Part shown: one piece after another, positions 1 through 9,238 of the stretch
Position numbering within the stretch: the stretch's first letter is position 1
Layout: each line of letters opens with the position of its first letter
NCBI RefSeq assembly: GCF_019195435.1
Contig: NZ_CP078069.1
Location: forward strand, 992,001 to 1,056,000
Direction: 5' to 3'
Origin: Comamonas sp. NLF-1-9
GTDB lineage: Bacteria > Pseudomonadota > Gammaproteobacteria > Burkholderiales > Burkholderiaceae_C
DNA length: 64,000 nucleotides
The notes under the pieces: model-generated
What the model saw: only the letters and a program-made list of their open reading frames with translations
Database searches by the model: none
Told to the model about the DNA's origin: nothing
Made by a program: the position numbers and the translations under genes

Positions 1-618
1 GGCTCGGTGGTCGGGCCGCACCCGTTTCCGATGATGGTGCGCGACTTTCAAAGCATCGTCGGGCGCGAGGCGCGCGAGCAATTCCTGACGCGCCACGGCA
101 AGCTGCCCGACTATGCCGCGGCCTGCGTGGGCGGCGGCTCCAACGCCATGGGCTTGTTCACCGCCTTTCTTGAGGACGAGAGCGTGAAGCTCGTGGGCGT
201 GGAGCCCGCGGGCGAAGGCACGGACAAGCCCGGGCGCCACGCGGCCACGCTCACCATGGGCAAGCCCGGCGAAATCCACGGCATGAAGTGCTACGTGCTG
301 GAAGACGCGCCGGGCGTGCCCGCAGCCGTGCACAGCATCGCCTCGGGCCTGGACTACCCCGGCATCGGGCCGCAGCACAGCTACCTCAAGGACATTGGCC
401 GGGTGCAGTACGAGCTGGCCGACGACCAGCAGGCGCTCGATGCCTACATGCGCCTGTCGCGCGTGGAGGGCATCGTGCCGGCGCTGGAGAGCGCGCACGC
501 CGTCGCCTGGGCCATGCGCGTGGCGCCCGGGCTGGGCAAGGAGGTGAACATCCTCGTGAACCTCTCGGGCCGGGGCGACAAGGACGCGGACTACGTGGCG
601 CACAAGCTCGGGCTCTGA
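1..618 (+). CDS. trpB: tryptophan synthase beta chain, 3' part
   Basis: The 5' end lies outside the window, so only the last 205 codons are seen. TrpB is the PLP enzyme that condenses indole with serine in the last step of tryptophan synthesis. The fragment has the family's [11 protein letters not shown] stretch and the glycine-rich cofactor-phosphate loop [10 protein letters not shown]. It ends with the usual C-terminal region containing [11 protein letters not shown] and NLSGRGDKD. This is TrpB1-type sequence. The gene directly downstream is aat, not trpA, which is unusual because trpA normally follows trpB. An upstream trpA cannot be excluded. Confidence 0.93.
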   Translation, partial: GSVVGPHPFPMMVRDFQSIVGREAREQFLTRHGKLPDYAAACVGGGSNAMGLFTAFLEDESVKLVGVEPAGEGTDKPGRHAATLTMGKPGEIHGMKCYVLEDAPGVPAAVHSIASGLDYPGIGPQHSYLKDIGRVQYELADDQQALDAYMRLSRVEGIVPALESAHAVAWAMRVAPGLGKEVNILVNLSGRGDKDADYVAHKLGL

Positions 619-644
619 GCGGGCACTCACGCGGCGCGGCAGGC

Positions 645-1394
645 ATGAGCGGCCCCATCCCCTGGCTGGCGGCGCACGACCCGTTTCCGCCGCCGCAAAC
701 GAGCTGGGGGCCGGACAGCCCCATGCCCGGTCTGCTCGCTGCGGGCGGCGCGCTGGACGTGCCGCACCTGGTGGCGGCCTATGCCCAGGGGATTTTTCCG
801 TGGTTTGGCGAGGACCAGCCCATCCTCTGGTGGAGCACGGCGCCGCGCATGGTGCTGCATCTGGATGAATTTCGCCTGCATGCCTCGCTGCGCAAGACGC
901 TCAAGCGCTTTCGCGCCGCGCCAGGGCACGCGCTGCGCGTGGACAGCGACTTTGCCGCGGTGATCCACGCCTGCGCGAGTACCGCGCGCGCGGGCCAGGC
1001 GGGCACCTGGATCGTGCCGCAGATGGTGCGCGCCTACGAAGCCTTGCACGCCGCAGGCTTTGCCCACAGCGTCGAGACCTGGGTGCAGGGACGGCTCGTG
1101 GGCGGTCTGTACTGCGTGGCGCTGGGGCGCGCGGTGTTCGGTGAATCCATGTTCGCGCACGCGCGCGATGCCTCCAAGATCGCGCTGGCGGCGCTGGTGG
1201 CTTTGTGCCGCGCCCAGGGGGTGCGGCTGATCGATTGCCAGCAGAACACGCGCCATCTGGCGTCGCTGGGCGCGCGCGAGATCGAGCGCGAGGACTTCCT
1301 CGCGCATGTGGCGCAGGCACGCATACTGGCGGCGCTGGATTGGCGTTTTGCACCACAATGCTGGGACGAGCTTTTGCCTGCCATCACAGCATGA
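645..1394 (+). CDS. aat: leucyl/phenylalanyl-tRNA-protein transferase
   Basis: A 249-residue cytoplasmic enzyme that attaches Leu or Phe from aminoacyl-tRNA to proteins with N-terminal Arg or Lys, marking them for ClpAP degradation (N-end rule). Family signatures are visible: [22 protein letters not shown] near the N-terminus, [40 protein letters not shown], and [14 protein letters not shown] near the C-terminus. The ATG at 645 lies 27 nt after trpB and gives a family-typical length. The stop overlaps the next start (ATGA, 1391-1394), so translation is probably coupled to the second N-end-rule transferase. Confidence 0.96.
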   Translation: MSGPIPWLAAHDPFPPPQTSWGPDSPMPGLLAAGGALDVPHLVAAYAQGIFPWFGEDQPILWWSTAPRMVLHLDEFRLHASLRKTLKRFRAAPGHALRVDSDFAAVIHACASTARAGQAGTWIVPQMVRAYEALHAAGFAHSVETWVQGRLVGGLYCVALGRAVFGESMFAHARDASKIALAALVALCRAQGVRLIDCQQNTRHLASLGAREIEREDFLAHVAQARILAALDWRFAPQCWDELLPAITA

Positions 1395-2128
1395 CCCAAC
1401 TCAACGACCTGCCGCTGCAGGCGCTGCAGTTCTACACCACGGCGCCCTACGAATGCAGCTACCTGCCGGGGCGCATGGCGCGCTCGGAGGTGGCCACGCC
1501 CAGCCATCTGATCCACAGCGGGGTGTATTCCGAGCTCATCGCCCAGGGCTTTCGCCGAAGCGGCATGTTCACCTACCGCCCGCATTGCGAAGGCTGCAAC
1601 GCCTGCACGCCGATACGCATCCTGGCGCAGGACTTCAAGCCCGACCGTAGCCAGCGGCGCGCCCTGCGGCGTCACCGCAATCTGCAGGCGCGCGCGCTGC
1701 GCCTGCATTTCGTGCCCGAGCACTACCAGCTCTACCTGCGCTACCAGGCGGTGCGCCACAGCGGCGGCGGCATGGACCACGACAGCATTGACCAGTACAC
1801 CCAGTTCCTGCTGCAAAGCCGGGTCAACTCGCGCCTGATCGAGTTTCGCGAGCCCCAGCCCGGCGGCGGCCCCGACCTTCTGCGCATGGTGTCGGTGCTG
1901 GACATCCTGGACAACGGCTTGTCGGCCGTCTACACCTTCTATGACCCGGACGAAGACGCGAGCTACGGCACCTACAGCATCCTCTGGCAGATCGAGCAGG
2001 CGCGCGCCATGGGGCTGGAGCACGTCTATCTGGGCTACTGGATCGCGCTCAGCCCGAAGATGAATTACAAGACACGCTTCAAACCGCACCAGTTGCTGCT
2101 CGATGGCGCCTGGAAGCGCTTTGACTGA
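1391..2128 (+). CDS. bpt: aspartate/glutamate leucyltransferase (Bpt/Ate family)
   Basis: A 245-residue member of the ATE/Bpt family. Bacterial Bpt transfers Leu from Leu-tRNA to proteins starting with Asp or Glu, the partner branch of the Aat pathway. Recognisable blocks are the N-terminal [16 protein letters not shown], the Cys-rich [15 protein letters not shown], and near the C-terminus [15 protein letters not shown]. The start is the ATG that overlaps the aat stop. A longer in-frame start at 1361 is possible but would place 10 extra codons inside aat. The pairing with aat makes a two-gene N-end-rule unit. Confidence 0.94.
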   Translation: MTQLNDLPLQALQFYTTAPYECSYLPGRMARSEVATPSHLIHSGVYSELIAQGFRRSGMFTYRPHCEGCNACTPIRILAQDFKPDRSQRRALRRHRNLQARALRLHFVPEHYQLYLRYQAVRHSGGGMDHDSIDQYTQFLLQSRVNSRLIEFREPQPGGGPDLLRMVSVLDILDNGLSAVYTFYDPDEDASYGTYSILWQIEQARAMGLEHVYLGYWIALSPKMNYKTRFKPHQLLLDGAWKRFD

Positions 2129-2134
2129 ACTTGT

Positions 2135-2192
2135 GAGTCAAATCGGCCTCCAGCGCCCGTCCATCAAGCGCTGGCAGCTATTGTTTTGATAT
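2135..2192 (+). repeat. interspersed palindromic repeat, copy 1
   Basis: Fills the space between the convergent stops of bpt and the pirin gene. The core is a 7-bp perfect stem (CCAGCGC at 2150-2156, GCGCTGG at 2168-2174), followed by the family hallmark GGCAGCTATTGTTTTGATAT. The last base touches the pirin stop codon. It is placed to act as a bidirectional hairpin terminator. Confidence 0.75.
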
Positions 2193-2893
2193 CACGGAGC
2201 AAGATCGAAGACCAGCACCTCGGCCCCTTGGCCTTGCGCCAGCGCGATCTGCGCTTCGTCCTGCAGGAGCGCCGCGTCCCCGCCCGCGAGCGCCACGCCG
2301 TTGACCTGCAGCGCCCCGCGCACCAGATGGACGTAGGCCTTGCGCCCCGGCGCGATCGCCAGGCGCGCCGCCTCATCGCCGTCGAACAGACCGGCATACA
2401 GGCGCGCGTCGGCGTGCATGCCTACCGCGCCGCCCTGCCCCATGGGCGCGGCGATCAGGTGCAGACGCCCGCGCTTGGCGCTGTCGGGCACGCGCGTTTG
2501 TTCGTAGCTCGGCGACACGCCCTGGGCGTCGGGCAGGATCCAGATCTGCAGAAAGTGCGTCTCCTGCCCCTGGGCGTGGTTGAACTCGCTGTGCATCACG
2601 CCGCTGCCCGCGCTCATGCGCTGCACCTCGCCCGGCGGTATCGCCTGCACGTTGCCCATGCTGTCGCGGTGCGCGAGCTCGCCCGAGAGCACGTAGCTGA
2701 TGATCTCCATGTCGCGGTGTCCGTGCGTGCCGAAACCGCTGCCCGGCGCAATGCGGTCTTCATTGATCACGCGCAGATTGCCCCAGCCCATGTGGCGCGG
2801 GTCGTAGTAGTCGGCAAACGAAAAGCTGTGCAGCGACTTGAGCCAGCCGTGGTCGGCCAGGCCGCGCTCGCTGGCCTTGCGCAGGGTGAGCAT
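2192..2893 (-). CDS. pirin family protein
   Basis: A 233-residue bicupin of the pirin/YhaK group, which bind a metal in the N-terminal cupin; some members have quercetin dioxygenase activity and others are redox sensors. The metal-ligand pattern is visible as GFGTHGHRDMEIISYVLSG (His, His) with the following His and Glu in GVMHSEFNHAQGQETHFLQIW. The C-terminal cupin contains KAYVHLVRGALQVNG. The start is fixed by a perfect AGGAGG (complement of 2901-2906) 7 nt upstream. The gene stands alone and converges on bpt across repeat copy 1. The substrate cannot be told from sequence. Confidence 0.92.
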   Translation of the reverse strand: MLTLRKASERGLADHGWLKSLHSFSFADYYDPRHMGWGNLRVINEDRIAPGSGFGTHGHRDMEIISYVLSGELAHRDSMGNVQAIPPGEVQRMSAGSGVMHSEFNHAQGQETHFLQIWILPDAQGVSPSYEQTRVPDSAKRGRLHLIAAPMGQGGAVGMHADARLYAGLFDGDEAARLAIAPGRKAYVHLVRGALQVNGVALAGGDAALLQDEAQIALAQGQGAEVLVFDLAP

Positions 2894-3052
2894 GAAGAGT
2901 CCTCCTGGGTCGGATGGGTGCCATCGTCCCATGTGGGTGCATTGCCGGGTTTGCCAAGGGCGCCGCGCGGCATGCACGGCGGCGCGGGCCGCTCGCGGGT
3001 GTGCTGGCCGCGCGCGTGTAGAGTGCGGCCAGTGCCACCACGGAAGACCGCC

Positions 3053-4114
3053 ATGCCCGCGCAAGCCCCCGCCCAGACCCGGCGCAAGCCCCAGCATTAC
3101 GCCGTCGTCGGCGCCGGCATTGCCGGCATTGCCTGTGCCCGCACGCTGGCGCAGGCGGGCCACAAGGTGAGCGTGTTCGAGCAGGCAGAGCGCGTCGGCG
3201 GGCGCACCCGCACGCTGCAGAGCCCGGCCGGCGGCTTCGACGCCGGCGCACAGTACTTCACGGTGCGCGACGAGCGCTTTGCCCGCGCGCTGCAGACCGT
3301 GCCCGGCTTGTGCCGCCCCTGGAGCGCGAGCACGGTGCGCGTGCTCGACGGCGCGGGCCGCGTGGTCAGCGCCGCGCCGCCGCCCGGCGAGGCGCACTGG
3401 GTAGCCCAGCCCGGCATGGACGCGCTGGCCGCCGCCTGGGCCGAGCCCCTGGCGCAACTGCACACCGGCCTGCAGGTCACGGGCTTCAAGCGCCTGGGCG
3501 CGCGCTGGCGACTGCACACCGCCGCCAGCGCTGGCGGGCAGGATGTGCAAGACGCGGGCAGTTTCGACGCGCTGCTGCTGGCCCTGCCCGCGCCCGAGGC
3601 CTTGGCGCTGCTGCAAGCCTCTGGCCTGCGCCCCGCCTGGGCGCCGGCCCTGGCGCAGGTGCGCATGGCCCCGTGCTGGACGCTGATGCTCAGTTTTGCG
3701 CAGGCGGTGCGCCCGGGCCTGACCACGCTGGGCCCGCAATGGAACGCGGCGCGCAGCACCCACCACCGCGTGGCCTGGCTGGCACGTGAATCGTCCAAGC
3801 CCGCGCGCGCCCAGATCGAGCGCTGGACGGTGCAGGCCAGCCCCGCCTGGTCCGAAGAGCACCGCACGGACAGCGCGCAGCGCGTGCAGGACAAGCTGCT
3901 CAAGGCCTTTGCCGAAATCACCGGCATCCGCGCCACACCAAGCGCGGCGCGCGCCCTGCTCTGGCCGCATGCGCAAACCCAGGTCGCGCTGGGCCAGTCC
4001 TTCGTCTGGGACAAGGCGTTGCACCTGGGCGCCTGCGGCGACTGGTGCCTGGGCCACAGATTGGAAGACGCCTTCGTCTCGGGGCTGGAGCTGGCGCTGG
4101 CCGTCGCCACCTGA
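3053..4114 (+). CDS. renalase-like NAD(P)/FAD-dependent amine oxidoreductase
   Basis: A 353-residue flavoprotein. An N-terminal Rossmann motif ([18 protein letters not shown]) is followed by the acidic strand end KVSVFEQ and the GGRTRT motif typical of monoamine-oxidase/renalase-like folds, then the [12 protein letters not shown] segment. The C-terminal FAD motif is [17 protein letters not shown]. Renalase-type bacterial enzymes oxidise aberrant dihydro-NAD(P) isomers. That function is inferred from fold resemblance only. The ATG at 3053 has GGAAGA upstream and divides from the pirin gene with about 160 bp between starts. Confidence 0.82.
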   Translation: MPAQAPAQTRRKPQHYAVVGAGIAGIACARTLAQAGHKVSVFEQAERVGGRTRTLQSPAGGFDAGAQYFTVRDERFARALQTVPGLCRPWSASTVRVLDGAGRVVSAAPPPGEAHWVAQPGMDALAAAWAEPLAQLHTGLQVTGFKRLGARWRLHTAASAGGQDVQDAGSFDALLLALPAPEALALLQASGLRPAWAPALAQVRMAPCWTLMLSFAQAVRPGLTTLGPQWNAARSTHHRVAWLARESSKPARAQIERWTVQASPAWSEEHRTDSAQRVQDKLLKAFAEITGIRATPSAARALLWPHAQTQVALGQSFVWDKALHLGACGDWCLGHRLEDAFVSGLELALAVAT

Positions 4115-4179
4115 GGCGATGGCCCTGGCTGCCTTGCGCGCCCCGTCCGCCGCCCATCGGCTTGATATCGATCGTCTGC

Positions 4180-5124
4180 ATGTACCTGGGTCGTTTTGCC
4201 CCCTCGCCCACCGGGCCGCTGCACGCGGGCTCGCTGGTCGCGGCGCTGGCCAGTTGGCTGGACGCGCGCGCCGCCGGCGGCCGCTGGCTGGTGCGCATCG
4301 AAGACGTGGACAGCGGCCGCTGCCGCGCTGGCGCGGCTGAGCGCATCCTGGCCCAGCTGGCCGACTGCCAGTTGCTGCCCGACGCCCCGCCGCTGTACCA
4401 GTCGCAGCGCGGCGCGCACTACCAGCAGATGCTGGACGTGCTGCTGGCGCGCGGCCTGGCCTACCCCTGCGCCTGCACGCGCCGCGACATCGACGCCGCG
4501 CTGGCCGCGCACGGCAGCGCACACCAACGCCACCACGATCGGCCCTACCCCGGCACCTGCCGCGCCGGCCTGCACGGCAAGCCCGCGCGGGCCTGGCGTT
4601 TTCATCTTGAAAAATACCTTTCAAATTGGCCGCAAACGCAGACCAGCAAAGCGCCAGCAGCTCATTTTTCAGTAGAAGGCAGCAGGCTGCGCTGGCAGGA
4701 CCGGCGCCTGGGAGCGCAAAGCCAGGACGTGGCGCGCGAGGTAGGCGACTTCGTGCTGCGCCGCGCCGACGGCCTCTGGGCCTACCAGCTGGCCGTGGTA
4801 GTGGACGACGCAGACCAGGGCATCACCGACGTGGTGCGCGGCGAAGACTTGGCCGACAACACCCCGCGCCAGATGCTGCTGCAGGCGGCGCTGGGCCTGC
4901 CCACGCCGCGCCATTTGCACACGCCGCTGGTGCGCGCGAGCGACGGCGAAAAGCTCTCCAAGCAGCATGGCGCGCCGGCGCTCGACACCCGCGCACCCCT
5001 GACCGCGCTGGCGGCCGCCGCGCGCGTGCTAGCCCTGCCCGAGGCGCCGCGCCAAGGCACTGTCGCCCAGGCGCTGGCCCTCTGGGTCGGCGCATGGCGC
5101 GACACCTACAATCGCGCGCCGTGA
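4180..5124 (+). CDS. gluQ: glutamyl-Q tRNA(Asp) synthetase with repeat-derived insert
   Basis: A 314-residue truncated GluRS paralogue that glutamylates queuosine in tRNA-Asp. The HIGH-like segment is [20 protein letters not shown] at the N-terminus, with [10 protein letters not shown], the zinc-site region around [11 protein letters not shown], and a KMSKS-like [11 protein letters not shown]. Between AWRFHL and [10 protein letters not shown], where the family is normally continuous, there is an insert of about 22 residues encoded by repeat copy 2, with Asn, Ser, Gln and Thr codons unlike the flanks. The insert keeps the frame and all catalytic motifs, so the enzyme is probably active. The stop overlaps the trmB start. 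Confidence 0.94.
   Translation: MYLGRFAPSPTGPLHAGSLVAALASWLDARAAGGRWLVRIEDVDSGRCRAGAAERILAQLADCQLLPDAPPLYQSQRGAHYQQMLDVLLARGLAYPCACTRRDIDAALAAHGSAHQRHHDRPYPGTCRAGLHGKPARAWRFHLEKYLSNWPQTQTSKAPAAHFSVEGSRLRWQDRRLGAQSQDVAREVGDFVLRRADGLWAYQLAVVVDDADQGITDVVRGEDLADNTPRQMLLQAALGLPTPRHLHTPLVRASDGEKLSKQHGAPALDTRAPLTALAAAARVLALPEAPRQGTVAQALALWVGAWRDTYNRAP
4614..4676 (+). repeat. interspersed palindromic repeat, copy 2, in frame inside gluQ
   Basis: An A/T-enriched stretch inside a GC-rich gene. Its left part, CAAATTGGCC, matches the left end of the intergenic copies, and its right part, AAAGCGCCAGCAGCTCATTTTT, matches their right end. It is in sense orientation and read as AAA GCG CCA GCA GCT. It encodes residues that look extra compared with the GluQ family. 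Confidence 0.72.
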
Positions 5125-5837
5125 CCCAAGAGCAGCCTTCCCCCGCCGAGCCCGAGCACCGCGAGCGGCGCATCCGCAGCTTCGTGCTGCGCGCCGGGCG
5201 CACCACCGCCGGCCAGGCCAGAGCGCTGGCCGAGCTGGGGCCGCGCTATCTGCTCGACTACGCACCAGCGGTTATCGATGCCGCAGCCGCCTTTGGCCGC
5301 GCCGCGCCGCTCATCCTGGAGATTGGCTTCGGCATGGGCGAAGCCACGGCGCAGATCGCCCAGGCCCGCCCCGGCGACAACTTCCTGTGCTGCGAGGTGC
5401 ACGAGCCCGGCGTGGGCGCGCTGCTCAAGCGCATCGGCGAGCAAGACCTTGGCAACATCCGCATCGTGCGCCACGACGCCGTGCAGGTGCTCACCCACAT
5501 GCTCGCACCCGGCCAGCTCGCCGGCGTGCACATCTTCTTTCCCGACCCCTGGCACAAGACGCGCCACCACAAGCGCCGGCTGATCCAGCCGCCGCTGGTG
5601 GCGCTGCTGGCCAGCCGCCTGGCGCCTGGGGGCTACCTGCACTGCGCGACCGACTGGCAGCCCTATGCAGAGCAGATGCTGCAGGTGCTCTCGGCCGAGC
5701 CGCTCTTGAGCAACACCGGCACGCCCTGGGCCGAGCGCCCTGGCTACCGGCCGCTCACCAAGTTCGAGAACCGCGGCCTGCGCCTGGGCCACGGCGTGCG
5801 CGACCTGGTCTTCGTGCGGCGGCGAGTCGCGCCCTGA
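5121..5837 (+). CDS. trmB: tRNA (guanine-N7-)-methyltransferase
   Basis: A 238-residue SAM-dependent enzyme forming m7G46 in tRNA. Family features are [13 protein letters not shown] near the start, the SAM loop [16 protein letters not shown], the [12 protein letters not shown] segment, the diagnostic [17 protein letters not shown] block, and C-terminal [17 protein letters not shown]. The GTG at 5121 overlaps the gluQ stop (GTGA) and gives a family-like N-terminus. An ATG at 5094 inside gluQ is the alternative. The pairing with gluQ makes a small tRNA-modification unit. Confidence 0.95.
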   Translation: MTQEQPSPAEPEHRERRIRSFVLRAGRTTAGQARALAELGPRYLLDYAPAVIDAAAAFGRAAPLILEIGFGMGEATAQIAQARPGDNFLCCEVHEPGVGALLKRIGEQDLGNIRIVRHDAVQVLTHMLAPGQLAGVHIFFPDPWHKTRHHKRRLIQPPLVALLASRLAPGGYLHCATDWQPYAEQMLQVLSAEPLLSNTGTPWAERPGYRPLTKFENRGLRLGHGVRDLVFVRRRVAP

Positions 5838-5947
5838 GAGCGCGTCCGGGCCTGCGCATTGCCAGCACTTGCGGGTAATATCCGCAGCAAAAAAAACGGC
5901 AAGCGCGAACGCAGGCATCGCCAGCATGCCGTCAGGAGACCCACCCC

Positions 5948-8830
5948 TTGCTACGCCCCGTCGAGCTCAGATACCTCGGAGGCTGCGCCCTTGCCGCCGC
6001 CGTGTGCGCGCTCGCCGCCGTTTTTCCGGGCTGGAGCGCCGGCTGGCTGAGCGGGCGCACTGCGCTCGGCCTGCACCTGTTCACCGAGGTGTTTGCGCTG
6101 GCGATGATGCTGGGCATGGCAGCGCTCGCCTGGAACGATATCCGCGAAAACCACCAGCGCTCGGCCAACGTGGTGCTCTTTGGCTGGGTGCTGATCGCCG
6201 CGCTGGACACCATGAGCCTGTTCAGCTTCGAAGGCATGCCCGGCTACAGCCCTGCGCAGGGCATGACGCTCACTTTCTTCTACCGCACGCTGGCGCGCAC
6301 GATAGAGGCGGCCTACCTGTTCTACCTGGCCTTGCTGCTGGGCTTTGCCGGGCGGCGGCTGCTGTGGCTCGCGGCCGCGCTCGTGCTGGCCGGCGCGCTG
6401 GGGCTGCTCGGGCTGGCCGCGCCGGCGCTGCCCTTGCTGCTCTACACCCCGCAACTGGGCGCGGGCATGTCGGCGACGGGGCTGGTGCTGCAGCTTGCGG
6501 GCATTGCGCTGTGCCTCGTCAGCGCCGTGCTGTTCCTGCGCCACTGGCGCCAGCGCCCGCTGCTGCTGTCGCTGCAGATCGCTGCGGCCTGCTTCGTGCT
6601 GGCGTTGAGCCGGGCCTTGTTCATAGGGCACTTTGGCACGCTCGACGGCGCCGACATCGCCGCCTGGCTGCTGCGCGCGAGCGCCTACGCGCTGCTGTAC
6701 AGCGCCTGGCACCAGATCGGCGTCGCCCACCCGCACCAGCGGCTGCAGCAGTCGCAGCGCACCATCGCGCGGCAAACACGCGAAATCCTCACCGCCATGG
6801 CCGAGATGCCGGTCGAGGTCGTGCTGCTCGACCCCGCGCTGAACTACCACTACGCCAATCCGGCGCACACGCGGCGCACCGGCATGCACCGCAAGGAGCT
6901 CGCCGGCACCTCCTGGCTGGGCCAGGTGCCCTACGAACAGAGAGACCTGGTGCTGGCGCAGCTCAAAAGCGCACTGAACGGGCAGCACGTGCGTTTCGAC
7001 CTGCGCGAGGAAGCGGGCGGCGTGGTGCTGCTGAGTCTGGACGCGCGGGCCGCGCCGCGCCATGCGGCCAACGGCAGCGTGGAGGGCGTGCTGCTCACGC
7101 TGGTGGACAACACCGAGCAGGAAAACACCCGCCTCATGACGCGCCTGTCGCTGCAGGAGGCGGCGGACCTGAAGGCCGCGCTCGACGCGCACGCCATCGT
7201 CGCCGTCTCCAACGCCGAGGGCACGATCACGCAGGTGAACGACAAGTTCTGCGAGATCTCGGGCTACCGGCGCGACGAACTCATTGGCCACACCTACGCG
7301 CGTATCCGCTCGGGCATGCACCCGCCGAGCTTTGACGAGGAGATCAGCCGCACGGTGGAAGCCGGTCAGGTGTGGACCGGCGAGATCTGCAACCGCGCCA
7401 AAAACGGCAGCCTGTTCTGGACCCAAACCACCATCGTGCCCTTCACGCGCAGCGACGGCGCGCCCCAGCAATACATCACGCTGCGCACCGACATCACCGA
7501 ACGCAAGACGTCGGAGCAGCAGGCGCGCGAGATGGCGCTGTACGACGAGCTCACCGGCCTGCCCAACCGGCGCCTGATCGTCGACCATGTGCAGCAGGCC
7601 TGCACCAGCAGTTCGCGCAGCGGCAGCCACAGCGCGGTGATGCTGCTGGACCTGGACAACTTCAAGGAGGTCAACGACACCCAGGGGCACGACCAGGGCG
7701 ACGAGCTGCTGCGCTGCGTGGCGCGGCGGCTGCAGCGCAACCTGCGCACCGTGGACATGGTCGCGCGCCTTGGCGGCGACGAGTTCGTGATTCTGGTCAA
7801 CGGCCTGAGCAGCGAGCGCCACGGCGCGGGTGAAGAGGCCCTGGCCATAGGCGAGAAGGTGCGCGCTGCGCTGGAGCGCGCCTTCAACCTCGGCGCGCGC
7901 GTGGTGCACACCTCGGCCAGCATGGGTTTGTCGCTGTTCCAGGGCACGGGCACGACGCAGGACGACATCCTCAAGCGCGCCGACATGGCGCTCTACCGCG
8001 CCAAGGCACGCGGGCGCAACCAGATCTGCCTGTTCGACCCCAGCATGCAGACCGAGGTGGAGCACCGCGCCAGCCTGATGTCCGACCTGCGCATGGCGCT
8101 GAGCCAGGGCGAGCTGCAGCTGCACTACCAGGTCATCGTCGACCGCAACCGCCAGCCAATAGGCTATGAGGCGCTGCTGCGCTGGCAGCACCCGCTGCGC
8201 GGCCAGGTGCCGCCGCTCGCCTTCATCGAACAGGCCGAACAGTCGGGCCTGATCCTGCCCATAGGCACCTGGGTGTTGCAGACCGCCTGCCGCCAGCTCG
8301 CCGAGTGGGCGCTCGACCCTGCCATGCGCCGGCGCACGGTGTCGGTGAACATCAGCGCGCGCCAACTGCGCGACCCCGACTTCGTCGGCGTGGTGCGCTC
8401 CATCCTCGACGAAACCGGCGCCAGCGCCCACCTGCTGTGCCTGGAGCTCACCGAGAGCATGTTCCACGAGGACATGGAGCAGAGCATCGCCAAGATGCAG
8501 CAGCTGTGCGCGCGCGGCGTGCGCTTTGCGCTCGACGACTTCGGTACCGGCTACTCCTCGCTGGGCTATCTGCGGCGCATGCCGCTGGACATCATCAAGA
8601 TCGACAAATCCTTCGTGGACGACATCCTCACCGACCCCAACGACGCCGCCATCGCCCAGACCATCATGGCACTGGCCGGCACGCTGGAGCTGCGCGTGAT
8701 TGCCGAAGGCATAGAGGCGAGCGAGCAGTTCGAATGGCTGCGCAGCCGCCACTGCGACGGTTTTCAGGGCTACCACTTCGGCCGCCCGGTGCCGGCGCAG
8801 CAGTTGCAGGGCTCAGCTCAGGCGCTATAG
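5948..8830 (+). CDS. membrane GGDEF-EAL protein with two PAS domains
   Basis: A 960-residue c-di-GMP enzyme. Residues 1-260 form a MASE-like sensor of about seven or eight membrane helices (MASE3-like is my best guess). Two PAS domains follow at about 275-390 and 395-520. The GGDEF domain (about 530-690) has an intact GGDEF at 609-613 and an RTVD inhibitory site five residues upstream. The EAL domain (about 700-955) keeps YEALLRW (Glu741), NISARQL, ELTES, DDFGTGYSSL and IDKSFV, so both synthesis and hydrolysis are possible. The start is TTG, chosen because AGGAG (5934-5938) sits 9 nt upstream and no better in-frame start exists. Confidence 0.93.
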   Translation: MLRPVELRYLGGCALAAAVCALAAVFPGWSAGWLSGRTALGLHLFTEVFALAMMLGMAALAWNDIRENHQRSANVVLFGWVLIAALDTMSLFSFEGMPGYSPAQGMTLTFFYRTLARTIEAAYLFYLALLLGFAGRRLLWLAAALVLAGALGLLGLAAPALPLLLYTPQLGAGMSATGLVLQLAGIALCLVSAVLFLRHWRQRPLLLSLQIAAACFVLALSRALFIGHFGTLDGADIAAWLLRASAYALLYSAWHQIGVAHPHQRLQQSQRTIARQTREILTAMAEMPVEVVLLDPALNYHYANPAHTRRTGMHRKELAGTSWLGQVPYEQRDLVLAQLKSALNGQHVRFDLREEAGGVVLLSLDARAAPRHAANGSVEGVLLTLVDNTEQENTRLMTRLSLQEAADLKAALDAHAIVAVSNAEGTITQVNDKFCEISGYRRDELIGHTYARIRSGMHPPSFDEEISRTVEAGQVWTGEICNRAKNGSLFWTQTTIVPFTRSDGAPQQYITLRTDITERKTSEQQAREMALYDELTGLPNRRLIVDHVQQACTSSSRSGSHSAVMLLDLDNFKEVNDTQGHDQGDELLRCVARRLQRNLRTVDMVARLGGDEFVILVNGLSSERHGAGEEALAIGEKVRAALERAFNLGARVVHTSASMGLSLFQGTGTTQDDILKRADMALYRAKARGRNQICLFDPSMQTEVEHRASLMSDLRMALSQGELQLHYQVIVDRNRQPIGYEALLRWQHPLRGQVPPLAFIEQAEQSGLILPIGTWVLQTACRQLAEWALDPAMRRRTVSVNISARQLRDPDFVGVVRSILDETGASAHLLCLELTESMFHEDMEQSIAKMQQLCARGVRFALDDFGTGYSSLGYLRRMPLDIIKIDKSFVDDILTDPNDAAIAQTIMALAGTLELRVIAEGIEASEQFEWLRSRHCDGFQGYHFGRPVPAQQLQGSAQAL

Positions 8831-8842
8831 TCCTGCGCCAAG

Positions 8843-9199
8843 ATGTCTTCTGCGCCCCTGCTTCAGATCGTCCCGGCGGATCGGCACGCCGAGCCGCCCG
8901 AGCAGGTGTTCGAGCGCGCCGCCGACATCTTCCGGCTCATGTCCACGCCGGTGCGGCTCAAGATCATCAGCTCCTTGTGCGCGGGCGAGAAGAACGTGAG
9001 CGAGATCCTGGCCGAGATCGACACGACCCAGCCCAACCTGAGTCAGCATCTGAACGTGCTCTACCGCGCCGAAATCCTGGCGCGCGAGCGCCGCGGCAAC
9101 CAGGTCTTCTACCGCATCCACAACCACGGCGTGGTGGCGCTGTGCCGCACGCTCTGCGGCATGCTCAGCGCCGACCAGCAGCACGCGCGCACGCCCTGA
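8843..9199 (+). CDS. ArsR/SmtB family transcriptional regulator
   Basis: A 118-residue winged-helix repressor. The helix-turn-helix reads PVRLKIISSL, NVSEILAEIDTTQPNLSQHLNVLYRAEIL, with a wing RRGNQVFYRI. The classic ELCVCDL metal box is absent. Cysteines are at 46, 101 and 105, so thiol- or metal-based sensing with Cys46 plus the C-terminal pair is conceivable. I recall close relatives near sulfur-oxidation genes in Comamonadaceae, but no such genes are in view. It starts 12 nt after the GGDEF-EAL gene, so the two may be cotranscribed. Confidence 0.9.
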   Translation: MSSAPLLQIVPADRHAEPPEQVFERAADIFRLMSTPVRLKIISSLCAGEKNVSEILAEIDTTQPNLSQHLNVLYRAEILARERRGNQVFYRIHNHGVVALCRTLCGMLSADQQHARTP

Positions 9200-9238
9200 G
9201 CCGGCCGCAAAGACAAGTGCCCGGCGGCGCAGGCAAGT

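Noticed and set aside
2192..4624. Very long antisense frames opposite the flavoprotein and other genes
   Set aside because: High-GC genes routinely leave the opposite frame open. The translations are Arg/Ala/Gly-rich with no family motifs.
5951..8776. 941-codon antisense frame opposite the GGDEF-EAL gene
   Set aside because: The sense strand has an unbroken multi-domain protein with all motifs; the antisense product resembles nothing.
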